Of a stretch of 64,000 bases of DNA, positions 1 through 9,485 are shown in pieces. This DNA comes from Selaginella moellendorffii. Its lineage: Eukaryota > Streptophyta > Lycopodiopsida > Selaginellales > Selaginellaceae. How positions within the stretch are numbered: position 1 is the stretch's first letter; every line of letters starts with the position of its first letter. Made by a program: the position numbers and the translations under genes. The notes beneath the pieces are model-generated. The model saw only the letters and a program-made list of their open reading frames with translations. It was not told where the DNA came from and did no database searches. The DNA lies in assembly GCF_000143415.4 (NCBI RefSeq), contig NW_003314410.1, positions 62,001 through 126,000 on the forward strand. Direction: 5' to 3'.

Positions 1-175
1 GGGGATTTCCATAGCTCTCGCCCGCCAAGCGCACAAGAAGAAAAAACAATATTACTCACTGGTCTTTGCCCTCATTCAAACAACGGTATATTCCTGCACT
101 GACGGCAGATTCTTGTAACAGAATATTCTATAAGCTAAGCAAGTTTTACTATACACGTTGGAAGATCTTCCTGTT

Positions 176-3100
176 TTAAGCTTCTTCCGACACTGTCACC
201 ATGTTTCTCTGCACGGCCGCTTGCAACGCAGCCTCAGCTTCTACTCGATCGAGCTCCGCTTCGTTTAGATTCTGCGAAAGAACAAGGTTGTTAGTGAAAC
301 TCTCAAGAATTAAAAACAACGCTAAGGGCTCAAGAAGAAACTTGGAAGAGTAACTTAGACCACTTAGCTCAAGTATGAAAAACCAAAAAAAGAAAACTCT
401 AAGAAGCTCAGCAAGATTAACTTAGAACCAATTAGCTCAAAAATGAAAAACTCAAAGAAAAGCATTAAGAAACTTAGAACCACTTACCTCAAGAACAAAC
501 TTGGAAGAGTAACTTAGAACCACTTACCTGTTGGAAGTGATTGAGCAGCCTCTTCATGTTCTTGAGCTCTCTGGTGATATCAGACGCTGCCTTGGACTGC
601 TCCTTCAATTTATCCATCTGGTTCTCGAGAAGGAGAGAAGAAAACTTATGTTAGCGACGGACGAGCGGCTTGAGTACCTGACGCTTGAGTGTTTGTTTTT
701 GTTCCACATTAGATGAGACGACGCCCTCAAACTTTCTAGCCAGAGAGGCTACCTCGGCATTTACCTGGTGGATGCTTCCCATCCTCGTCTCGGCCGAGTC
801 GATGACGGTCCCCATCACGACCATCTGCTGCTTGAGCTTCCCCATCTCGCTCTCCGCCGCCGAGAGCTCGTCCTCGAGCTTCCGAGCCTTGGAGACCGAG
901 CCTTCTCGCTCTCGCACCACCTTTGTAAGCTCCCCCTCCGCGAAGCTCGCCTTGTCCTTGAACTTCCTGGCCACCTTCGCCTCCTTGGCGAGTGCGTCCT
1001 GGAGGATGGCCTTCTCCGTCTCCAGCGACGCCACCTTGACGTTTGCGTCTTGCAAGTCCTTGGACAGAGCGTTGAGGTGCTTGCGGAGGTCGTTCATGGC
1101 GTCCATGGCCTTGGAGAACTCGGACCTCAAGCTCTGGACGAGTAGCTCCTCCCTGGCCAGAGCCTTTTGCGTCTCCATGTACTGCTGCTCCGCCAGCGCC
1201 ACCTTCTTCTTCTCGTCGTTTAGAAGAGCCAGGGTGCCGTCGGCCGTCTGGCGGACGTCTTCTAGCTCCTCTTGGACCTTCTTGTTCACCAGGAACGTTT
1301 CTTTCAGCTTCTCGCTCAGGGACTTCACCTCCATCGACGACGCCTGGAAGCTCGTCCGCGTGTTGTCCAGCTCCTGCTTCATCTGGCTCGTCACCAGTTG
1401 CTCTGCTTGCAGTGACTCTCGCAGCGATTTCAGCTTTGTCTCCGTCATCGCCTTGCTCTCCTCCTTTTGCTTCCTCAGGGACTCTATTTCCTTCTGGTAG
1501 GACGTCAGCTCGGCGCCCAGTGCCGACGCCTCGTTCGTCTTCGCTCGAAGGCTATTGACTGCGGAGTTCAGATCTTCTGTCAACTTTTGCACTGACTCGT
1601 GCTCCCGTGCCACAATTCGCTCCAGTTCTTCCACTTGCTGCTGGAAGTTCTCTATGACGAGGCCGGATTGTTTAGCCTCGGCACGAGCGGCATCCAGCTC
1701 CAAGTTTGCTGCCTGTACTTCGCCTTCCTTGGAAGCTAGTGCCGCATTTACAACTTGAAGCTGCTCCTTGCTCACAGCTTGGAGCTCAGTCAGTTCCTCC
1801 TGTGCTTTGGCCAAGCTTTGCTGCGCTTGCTCTGCTCTCGCTGTTGCCTGCGCGAGACGTTCCTCCAAATCATGCACAGTGTCCCCTCTCTCCTCCAGAC
1901 ATGACTGCGATACGATCAACTCTTTCACGAGGTTTTGTATCCTGTCCTCGGCGTCGACCAACGCAGTTCTCGTAGTGAAAATGTCTGACCGTAGCTCTTG
2001 CTCGGTGTTTTCCTGTTCCTTAATGGTTGCCTCTAGACCAACGAGCTTTTCTTCTCTCTCTCGTATTTGAACTCCTCCATTCCGGACTTCGGTCTCTAGA
2101 CCTTGCCTTCGCTGCTCTTCCTGCACAAGCTTGTCTTCGACGGCTTGCACACTGCTCTCCAGGGCCTGGATTGTTTCTCTGTAGGCCTTCACCTTCTTGT
2201 CAAGGTTCTGATTGACGTTTTTCTGGCTGTCCAGCTTTAGCTGCATCTCCTTTGCATTCGAATTGAGGATGGTAATTTCGTTGCAAAGTTCTACACGTTC
2301 TTCTTCTGATCCGGTCAGCTTATTCATAAGATCCGACTTTTGATCAGCCAACTCCGTATGATGTTTTCTCTTTATGTCGATTATAGCAGCTTGTGATTCT
2401 TCCAATTTCGAGTTGGCCTGGTCGCAACGGCAGATGAGTGTCCATGTCTAGTGACACAAATAGAAATAGCATGTACCTCTGCTAACGCCATCTTCGTAGC
2501 TTTTTTAGCTCGACCTTCCAACCAATATAGCGCACCAAGAACTCCCGATCCGACCACTCCGAATAGATTTAAAAATCCTAGTGGTCCACTCTCCGGAGAG
2601 CTTTTCTGGAATTTAAACACAGTGAGTCAAGCATCGGCAAGTTCTTCGATTACCTCTTCGAGAGCTGTGACTGCCTCTACGACTTTCTCTTCCGGGGACG
2701 AGGAAGATAAAACCGGAGGAGTAGCCGCAACTTGCAACTCCGGAAGTGCTGCAATATCGGATGAGACGCGCTCCACTTCCTTGCCGACTGATAAATCTTC
2801 AGGGGCAGAGCTCGAAACGCTAGCTATAGCTTCCTCGTTGACAGATGGAGCAGGGGTAACGGTCTCCACTTCCTTGCCGACTGATAAATCTTCACTTGAA
2901 ACGCTAGCTATAGCTTCCTCCTTGAGAGATGGTGCAGTGGTACTGGCAGGAGTTTCAATGCTTGCCAATATCTCCGCCCTGCTGGCAATTCTCCTCTCGA
3001 TGGATTGGAGCATGTCGAGCCTCAGTTTCTCGGATTCTGGAACCCAAAGCAAACAAAGTCAAGGTAAATCGAAAAAAGAAGCACTGACCCTCTATGTGTG

Positions 3101-3413
3101 GAACGTCGGATTTTGCTCCTCCCGAGATAAGCAGCACTGGCGACACCAACGCGACGAGCCCCATGACAGACCGCCTGGAGAAGCTCCTGTTGCCCTCCGA
3201 TTTCGCTGTGGAAGCAGCCCCTCTTCTCTCGCTCTTGGCCGAGACGCTGAAGGATTTCCTGGATCTGGCGCTCCCCGGCGGCATCGCGAAGCTCTGCGCA
3301 TCGTAATCCTTGCGAAACTCCGACATCCGGAGCCTGTGAACTGTGGAGCACGGGCACGATGCCGCAAATGCGTTGCCAGCCATGGCCGCGATCATCTCGT
3401 CGTCCGCAATCAC
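176..3413 (-). CDS. MFP1: MFP1: MAR-binding filament-like coiled-coil protein of thylakoids/nucleoids
   Basis: Six exons on the minus strand: 3089-3413, 2654-3036, 2477-2605, 678-2417, 528-623 (start could be 617) and 176-271, about 922 aa, in frame throughout. The N-terminus looks like a plastid transit region followed by a twin-arginine hydrophobic stretch (RRSVMGLVALVSPVLLISGG). A second hydrophobic segment (FLNLFGVVGSGVLGALYWL, exon 3) precedes about 600 residues of heptad-rich coiled coil. This order matches plant MFP1, a thylakoid-anchored protein that faces the stroma, binds nucleoid DNA and helps position starch granule initiation (family knowledge). The length is greater than the roughly 720 aa of angiosperm MFP1, partly from a duplicated acidic linker in exon 2. 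ATG 3413 is chosen as the first Met in the exon; Met codons 7 and 11 are alternatives. Confidence 0.85.
330..531 (-). repeat. Tandem repeats around the 5' splice site of the last MFP1 intron
   Basis: Within the last intron (272-527) the block aacttggaagagtaacttag(a)accactta(c/g)ct recurs at about 340-370, 425-440, 470-490 and 500-530. The functional donor (CAG|GTAAGTGG on the minus strand, exon end 528) is the last copy. The copy at 479-490 retains a good donor (GAG|GTAAGTGG), while the others have decayed (for example cacttagctc). Confidence 0.75.
2785..2935 (-). repeat. Internal tandem duplication in MFP1 exon 2
   Basis: The linker of MFP1 encodes a near-repeat: EEAIASVSS then EDLSVGKEVE, followed by a second EEAIASVSS, SAPEDLSVGKEVE. 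At DNA level the string ctagctatagcttcctc plus the downstream tccttgccgactgataaatc occurs twice, about 80 bp apart. The second copy carries three extra codons. The frame is kept. Confidence 0.85.
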
Positions 3414-3748
3414 TTCTCAGCAGCCGCTCATACCTCGATCGATCGATCCATCCGGACGAGAAAATTGGAGCGAGACTTATTCCCGATCGCCCGGAATGGG
3501 TCAGCCCTAATAAAATTTCTACCCCTGCAGTTATACAACGGTAAAAGACAAAATCACGGCCGTTCAAAGTACCATCGTATGGCTCCAGTTTTCCACACGT
3601 TGGCATTTGTTTCTCATGGTCCAGGTTTTTCGTAAGCAAGGTGCCACGTGTCAGCGAGGCATCTAACCACGTGGAGATTTCTATCTGGATGAAGAGATGA
3701 CGATAAAGGTTATTCAAACACGATGGAGCCCTAAACATTTTGGTTTTA
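3414..3748. promoter_or_regulatory. Shared divergent promoter of MFP1 and NAA50 with two G-boxes
   Basis: 335 bp separate the MFP1 and NAA50 start codons. Two perfect CACGTG cores lie at 3645-3650 (context gccacgtgtcag, ABRE/G-box-like) and 3668-3673 (context accacgtgga), 23 bp apart. G-boxes are bound by bZIP and bHLH factors and are common in light- or ABA-responsive plant promoters. Use by either gene is inferred from position. Confidence 0.55.
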
Positions 3749-4708
3749 ATGGAGGAGACTATACGCATTTGCGATGGCGAGAGTGCCAGTGATCTCCGCC
3801 AGAGCCTCCAGCGGCTCAATGCGTGCCTCTTTCCGGTCAAGTACAAGGACACTTACTACCGGGATGCCGTGCTCGCGGGGAGCTACACGAAGCTAGGTCA
3901 GTCGATCTCGGTCGATCAATCAGTCTATGGATCGCATTTGGGTGTTCTATCACTGCATTGCGTAGATATATCGTCGGATCGTGTATCTTTCCAGCGAATT
4001 CTGTCTTCCAGTGTCTAGTTTTTCTAGTGTTATCTTCTTCCTGGGTTCGTGCATTCTTGCAAGACTTTTTCTTCCTTTGCTAGACGTGTTATTTTGACAC
4101 GGTTCTTTTCTTTGAGATCCAAGCTCCTTTCTTCGTTTTCTTCGTGCCTTCCAGCTTTTTACAATGACACTTGATATATTGTGGGATCGTGTATCTTTCC
4201 AGCGAAATCACACTTCCAGTCTCTAGTTTTTCTAGTTTTTTTTATCTTCTTCATGATTTTTCTTCCTTTGCGACACAGTTCTTTTCTTTCAGATTCAAGC
4301 TCCTTTCTTACGTTTTCTTCGTGCCTTCCAGCTTTTTACAAGGACGCTTGCGTTGGCAACATTGCCTGTAGGCTTGAAGAAACAGGCCCTTATATCAGGG
4401 TCTACATTATGACGCTGGGAGTTCTTCCATCTTATCGAAGAATGGGAATAGGTGATTCAAGTTTATTTCGTTGGTTTATTTTTTGATTTGCGAGTTTCTA
4501 TCTAGGCTCAAAGCTCCTCCAAAGTGTGCTGGGCTTGTGCCAACAAGACCCGCGCGTTGTCGATGTTTACTTGCACGTACAAACGAACAACGACGAAGCC
4601 ATGGAGTTTTACAAAAACTTCGACTTCCAGATTGTGGACACTATCTTCAACTATTATATCCGACTTGATCCACCTGATTGCTACGTTCTCTCGCTGCGCT
4701 TGAGATGA
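3749..4708 (+). CDS. NAA50: NAA50-type N-terminal acetyltransferase (NatE catalytic subunit)
   Basis: Exons 3749-3896, 4332-4451 and 4506-4708 give about 156 aa in one frame. The GNAT fold is recognisable: LFPVKYKDTYYRDAV near the N-terminus, YIMTLGVLPSYRRMGIG containing the RRxGxG acetyl-CoA loop, and VYLHVQTNNDEAMEFYKNF then NYYIRLDPPDCYVLSLRL at the C-terminus. These match NAA50/San, which acetylates nascent proteins starting with Met and associates with NatA on ribosomes (family knowledge). The ATG at 3749 gives the expected short N-terminus; the upstream in-frame codon is TTG. The acceptor at 4331 is chosen because it restores the family motif KLAFYKDACVG. Intron 1 (435 nt) is unusually long for this window owing to a tandem duplication. 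Confidence 0.93.
3966..4350 (+). repeat. Tandem duplication in NAA50 intron 1 copying the exon 2 acceptor
   Basis: Copy 1 (about 3966-4172) and copy 2 (about 4173-4350) share ggatcgtgtatctttccag at their starts, then ttcttttcttt-agat-caagctcctttctt, and end in gtgccttccagctttttacaa. Copy 2 contains the real 3' splice site and the first bases of exon 2. Copy 1 therefore carries a decoy acceptor (after 4153) and a mutated copy of the exon start that reads AFYNDT then TGA. Confidence 0.88.
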
Positions 4709-4926
4709 CTCCATTTACTATTCTTTCTTCCTTTGAAAGTAAATCAACACCGATACTGTAGGTGGCCGTCACTGGCAACTTTTGTTCTAACAGTGCTCGC
4801 ATTTTTTTCAGACAATGAAATGTACGTGACTTTTTCACTTGAATACAAAAGCTATTTCCTTGCGAATTCCGTCGGGAGCGCAAATTAAATGTAAGAGACT
4901 CAAGGAATGAGTTTGGTCCAGATTAA

Positions 4927-7678
4927 ATGGATGCCAGTCTGTGGATATGGCTTCTGGTTTCTGCCTCGTCCATCCTACTCGTACATGCCGAAGTTTACAT
5001 TGCGTTGTTAGACGGTGAGCCTGTTGTTCATAACAAGGCAACAACCAAAATCGATAGCTCAAGGTTCTCAATTTCATTAAGTGATAAAGCAGGTTTACGA
5101 GTTTTGTTCCTTTGTGCAGTGATCAAGTCCAGATTTATTCCTCATACTTAACCGCTCAACATGATTTTCTACTTGCGTCCACTTTCGGGGAGGAATCGTA
5201 CACGAAGCTATACAGTTACAGCCATCTGCTTCATGGATTTGCTGTGGATATCACGGAGGAACAAGTAAGAAGAGAATGGATCATATGCGGATTCTTGACA
5301 AATTCAATCCTGTTACAGGCAGCTAAGCTCAAATCCACCCAGGGTGTGAAGCTCGTCACCAAAGAAAGAATCATGCGAGCAGTGACAACGTACACTCCAA
5401 AGCTTTTGGACCTCCAACACGGTGCGTGGCCACAACTTGGCGGCCTAAAACATGCTGGTGAAGGAATTGTCATTGGCATTGTCGACACGGGCATCAACCC
5501 CGATCACCCAAGCTTCGCGGGGAACTCGAAGAAGCCTTTCCGTCCAGTTCCGCACTACAAGGGAAAATGTGTGTCCGGCCATGGTTTTCCGGCGAGTGCT
5601 TGCAACGGGAAAGTAATTGGAGCTCAGTTGTTCGGAAAGTCTGTGGGCTACTCCAATGGAGATGGCACAGCGTTCGATGCTGACGGACATGGAAGGTGCA
5701 GTATTAACTTCAGAAACTTTCCAGTTCTCTAACTTGATATAATCTCGCAGCCATGTAGCGTCAACTGCTGGTGGCAACAGCGGCGTTCCGGTGGTGGTCG
5801 ACGGTGTCAACTACGGACTTGCGAGCGGAATGGCACCTCGTGCACGGATTGCAGTGTACAAAGCAGTGTTTGGTGAGAACGGATTTGTTTCAGATATAAT
5901 TGCAGCCATTGAACAGGTATGAAGGGCAAGTCTCCCTTTTTATAACACTATGCAGGCTGTTCGAGACGGAGTTGATATACTGAACCTGTCACTGGGCTCG
6001 GAAAATGTAACTGATGCGACTTCCGTTTTTATGGACCCGGTTGAGCAAGCGCTGCTCTCTGCTGTTCACGCTGGAGTTTATGTGGTACAGTCCGCCGGGA
6101 ATTTGGGCCCGGCCAAGAGTTCAGTCAGGAGCTTTAGCCCGTGGGTGATGACTGTGGCCGCTGGCAACACTGGACGGCACTACAAGGCGTCAGTGCAGCT
6201 TGGAAACGGGAAAACAATTGATGGTCAAGTATTATCACGTAAGTATGGCCATGTCAATGGTTACGTTTCTTTGCTAACATAAAGATACAGCCCCGACTCC
6301 TCAACGTAAGAGCTACCCGATTCTCATGGCGGAGGACTCGTATGTTGGAAGCAACTATTCGGAAAAGAGCTGCGTCGATTCTTCTCGATTTAACCGGTCT
6401 CTAGTTCGCGGTACAATTTTTGTCTGCCAATACAGCTCCCTCGACAGCATCAGCATTCCAAACGTTCTCAGTGTTGCGCACGCAGCGAAGAACCTGAGTG
6501 CTGCCGGATTCGTAATGCTGCTGGATCCGTCGTCCCCTTACGATGGATACATGACATCCCTATATTCTCTGCCAATTCCGGGGCTCGTCATCAACACTGT
6601 TAATGCTAGCTCGGTGAGCAAACGCTTTCTTCGACCCCAGAATTACTAACGTGTTCTTATTTCAGGAGTTTCTGGATTACTACTCCTCTCAGACCAAAAA
6701 AGCTGTTGCTAGGATCAATAAGAACTCCGTCGAATACAACAGGACCGTCCCGATTGTCGCTCCATATTCGTCTCGCGGGCCTAATCTCTTGAACAACAAG
6801 GAAGAACCCGTCGATGTCCTCAAGCCAAACATTCTTGCTCCTGGTGAAGGGATATGGGGAGCATGGTCTCCATCAGCACCCGTGGAAACAGGTAGAAGTG
6901 CCATTTTCAGTTTCCAGTTTCTCTAAGTCTTGTTTTTCCAGGCTCTAAGTTTGTGCTCTGCTCGGGAACAAGCATGGCAGCTCCTCACATTGCTGGCGTC
7001 GCAGCGCTGATCAAGCAAAAGCACCCGAGCTGGACTCCGGCCATGATTTCTTCGTCCATAATGACTACTGCTTCGGTCGTAGACTCCAAAGGTGGTATCA
7101 TCCAGGCCGTCACTGATCAAGTGGTGATTGGAACACCTTTCGACTTTGGAGCCGGATTTGTTAATGTATCAGCAGCACTGGATCCCGGCATTGTCTTTGA
7201 CGCAGGTAAAGAGAGTAGAAAACTCTTAAGTTCTTCTCATTGATTCTTCAAGTGATGGTCAGGTTATCAAGACTATGTGAGCTTCATGTGCTCGCTCAAC
7301 ACTACGCAGGCCTGGAAAGATGCAGTCAAGCAGGCAACGCACTCCGATTGCTCCATAGCTATGGACGCCGCCTACAATCTCAACTCCCCCTCCATCACCG
7401 TCTCCAGCTTGAAAGGAAACGTTGTCGTCCGGAGAAGAGTTTCCAGCGTGAGCGACGTCGCGGAAACGTACACTGCTGCGCTGGTCCGGCCCGAAAACGT
7501 CACGGCGGACATCGTGCCGGCTACTTTCACTCTTGGACCGCATCAGGAAGCGTCATTCGAGCTCCGCCTCGGCCTCACGGATGGAAAGCTCCTCGCGGAC
7601 TACGTTTTTGGCCAACTTATGCTGGTTGGAGATAGAGGACACTCTGCCCGAGTGTTTATAACTGTGGCATCCAAGTGA
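4927..7678 (+). CDS. Subtilisin-like serine protease, SBT2 subfamily
   Basis: Nine exons (4927-5063, 5120-5264, 5319-5695, 5751-5916, 5956-6238, 6291-6613, 6666-6891, 6942-7205, 7263-7678) encode about 778 aa. The order is signal peptide (MDASLWIWLLVSASSILLVHA), I9 propeptide (EVYIALLDGEP to TYTPKLLDL), and S8 catalytic domain. Catalytic residues are visible: Asp in GIVDTGINPDHPS, His in DGHGSHVAST, the oxyanion Asn in QSAGNLGP and Ser in CSGTSMAAPHIAG. A PA insert (SLDSISIPNVLSVAHAAKNL region) and a fibronectin-III-like C-terminus follow. The motifs fit SBT2 rather than the larger SBT1 group. It is predicted to be secreted and active on extracellular proteins. The intron between 5063 and 5120 was placed to avoid a TAA in the alternative frame. 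Confidence 0.93.
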
Positions 7679-7758
7679 CGAGTAAACTCCAGGAAAGATT
7701 GATTTGCAAGTTCCCGCAATAAAAGGTGAACTACCTCGAGAGATTTGTTCTGAAACTC

Positions 7759-8307
7759 CTATTCCAGAGATACATTTCGCTTGGTGTAAGCTTGGGCTTC
7801 CTTGATTTCTTCTGGCGAGAGATTCAATCCCGGTGTTTTCTCGAGGAGCTCCAAGCGATCAGCTTCCACTTGCTCGAGTTTCTTCCGGCAAGCTCTCGTG
7901 CTTCCTGGAGCTCCGTTAGAGCGCTACTAGAACGAAGTGAAGCTCTTACCAGATAGAATGAGGAGATTAAAGAGCGTTGGAATGTTCTCGATGGCACGTA
8001 TGAAAGTTATGGAGCTCCAAATCTTGGTGTACTCCTGGCGGCTGCATCGAACCACGACGATGTTCGTGACAGGATTGAAATACTTCACTGCCGCCAGAAA
8101 GATTAAGGAGCTACACGAAAGATAGATCCATGAGCGAGTACCTTGGAGGTAATTGGCGCAAATGGCAGCGCCGTAGAGGCCGAAATTGTCTTGCACGCTC
8201 TTCTTGATCGCTCCAAAGACGTGCTTCTGCGAGAAGCGATGCTGCTTCTTCCTGGCGGCGTCGATTAGAAGCTCCAGCACCAGGTAGCGCAGCTTGCCTG
8301 CAACCAT
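7759..8307 (-). CDS. POP5: POP5-like subunit of RNase P/MRP
   Basis: Exons 8142-8307, 7950-8087 and 7759-7910 give 151 aa with correct phases. It begins MVAGKLRYLVLELLIDAARKK, continues with FGLYGAAICANYLQ|VKYFNPVTNIVVVRC, then ENIPTLFNLLILS, and ends with a charged tail (CRKKLEQVEADRLELLEK). This is the POP5/Rpp14 family pattern: an RRM-like protein of the RNase P and RNase MRP ribonucleoproteins that process tRNA and rRNA precursors. Size is close to human POP5. The gene converges on the subtilase with about 80 bp between stop codons, and two telo-boxes sit directly upstream of its ATG. Confidence 0.85.
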
Positions 8308-8314
8308 CTCCCGA

Positions 8315-8334
8315 AAACCCTAGAAAAACCCTAA
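8315..8334 (-). promoter_or_regulatory. Double telo-box upstream of POP5
   Basis: AAACCCTA occurs twice within 20 bp, starting about 8 bp upstream of the POP5 start codon. Telo-boxes are typical of plant promoters for translation and ribosome biogenesis genes, which suits an RNase P/MRP subunit. Confidence 0.6.
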
Positions 8335-8377
8335 ACTATGATTCTATGAAGAACATTAGAATGTTTCTTATTGCCTA

Positions 8378-9007
8378 TCAAAAAAACCATCCAAGAAGAG
8401 AATCCAACCAATTCTTCGCGGCATCCGACCATGGGTGCCACCATTTCCTAGCCTTGTACAACGCAATCGACTCTCTCACGTCCTCCACAGTGGACATCGC
8501 GACTAGAACCGGCAGCAAATCGATGAGCACTCGATCCCTCCGGTGATCTCCCGGCCCAAAGTGAGGCACAACGATCCCATTCCCCGGATACCCACTAAAC
8601 GGCAGAGGAGAGTCGTCAATCCAGATTGTCCTCTTGAGATCGACCTCGGCAAGCCCAAGAATCCCCGGCTCCAGGCTCTTGATGCTCTTCGGGCACGAAT
8701 CGTATCCAATCCTGTGCGACACCAGCTCTTTCGATGGATCGATCACGTCGAAGACCTTGCTCACGACGATCAACGGGGAGTGGCTGAAGACGATGATGTG
8801 GAAGTGTGAGGATAGATCGCGCAGGAATTTGTCCAGCCCTGGGCGCTTGGTGACGAGGAGCTCCTCCGTGTATCGTGGAGAGTGGGGAATCTTAAGCGCG
8901 AAATCGTGCTTGAATTTGGGATCTTTGCACACCGGGCTCTTGATGTTGCAAGAGGTGATGAGAGTGCCATCCATATCCAACACCAGCAAAGGTTTCTTGC
9001 CCTCCAT
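8378..9007 (-). CDS. NIF/FCP1-like HAD-family phosphatase
   Basis: A single exon of 209 aa starting MEGKKPLLVLDMDGTLI. The HAD motif I is LDMDGTL (the DxDGT nucleophile and acid/base Asp pair), motif II is IVFSHSP, and motif III/IV is TIWIDDSPLPFSG, as in the NLI-interacting-factor/SCP/TIM50 group that dephosphorylates phosphoserine, for example in the RNA polymerase II CTD. No transit peptide or TM segment is evident, so a nuclear or cytosolic phosphatase is more likely than TIM50. The ATG at 9007 is chosen; a telo-box (aaccctaaa) begins 8 bp upstream. Substrate unknown. Confidence 0.82.
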   Translation of the reverse strand: MEGKKPLLVLDMDGTLITSCNIKSPVCKDPKFKHDFALKIPHSPRYTEELLVTKRPGLDKFLRDLSSHFHIIVFSHSPLIVVSKVFDVIDPSKELVSHRIGYDSCPKSIKSLEPGILGLAEVDLKRTIWIDDSPLPFSGYPGNGIVVPHFGPGDHRRDRVLIDLLPVLVAMSTVEDVRESIALYKARKWWHPWSDAAKNWLDSLLGWFF

Positions 9008-9103
9008 CTCCACGAACCCTAAATCTGGAGAAGACCTATTTAAGAGCTTTTATGACAGCTAATTAGTGTGTTTTAAGCTAACAAATATTATCAAAGCAAC
9101 GGT

Positions 9104-9119
9104 CTCCTGGCTGACGCAA
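9104..9119 (+). pseudogene. 3' remnant of a third tRNA-Gly copy
   Basis: The string tctcctggctgacgca matches the last 16 nt of the intact tRNA-Gly genes downstream (actcccggctgacgca) with two mismatches. The following bases (atccttttc) also resemble the trailer of the second tRNA copy (attccttttt). Nothing of the 5' part remains. Confidence 0.5.
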
Positions 9120-9238
9120 TCCTTTTCGTTGAAGGGCTTTTGTTTAGGGTTTATCCAGCTAACCTTTTTGTCTAAGATAATCATATCGTTTTTTGTTTTC
9201 CAGCTTAGTATCATTTTAATCTAAGCAAGATTATTAAT

Positions 9239-9310
9239 GCGTCAGTAGTCCAACGGCTAGGATAATTGCCTTCCAAGCAATAGACCCGGGTTCGACTCCC
9301 GGCTGACGCA
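9239..9310 (+). tRNA. tRNA-Gly (anticodon UCC), copy 1
   Basis: A 72-nt cloverleaf: acceptor GCGTCAG/CTGACGC, D-stem GTCC/GGAT, anticodon stem ATTGC/GCAAT with loop CTTCCAA (anticodon TCC), T-stem CCGGG/CCCGG with TTCGACT loop, discriminator A. All stems pair. It reads GGA glycine codons. Confidence 0.96.
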
Positions 9311-9371
9311 ATTATTGTCTAAAACCTCTAGTTTAGCTTAGTATTATTTTAAGCTAAGTAAGACTGTTAAT

Positions 9372-9443
9372 GCGTCAGTAGTCCAACGGTTACGATAATT
9401 GCCTTCCAAGCAATAGACCCGGGTTCGACTCCCGGCTGACGCA
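9372..9443 (+). tRNA. tRNA-Gly (anticodon UCC), copy 2 with D-stem mismatch
   Basis: Identical to copy 1 except for two bases in the D arm (GGCTAGGAT becomes GGTTACGAT). The second change replaces G22 with C, so the 13-22 pair is C-C. Internal A box and B box are otherwise present and a T-run follows (cctttttg). It may be a less stable gene product or an early pseudogene. Confidence 0.88.
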
Positions 9444-9485
9444 ATTCCTTTTTGCCTCCACGTTTTTAGGGTTTATCTAGAATGC

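Larger units (their letters stand above)
9202..9443 (+). repeat. Tandem duplication of the tRNA-Gly gene with 5' flank
   Basis: The 5' flanks of both tRNAs are alike: agcttagtatcattttaa then ctaagcaagattattaat upstream of copy 1, and agcttagtattattttaa then ctaagtaagactgttaat upstream of copy 2. The unit is about 133 bp. Confidence 0.85.

Noticed and set aside
2451-3635. 394-codon plus-strand frame across the MFP1 5' half
   Set aside because: It overlaps spliced MFP1 exons whose minus-strand product has transit, membrane and coiled-coil features; the plus-strand reading has none.
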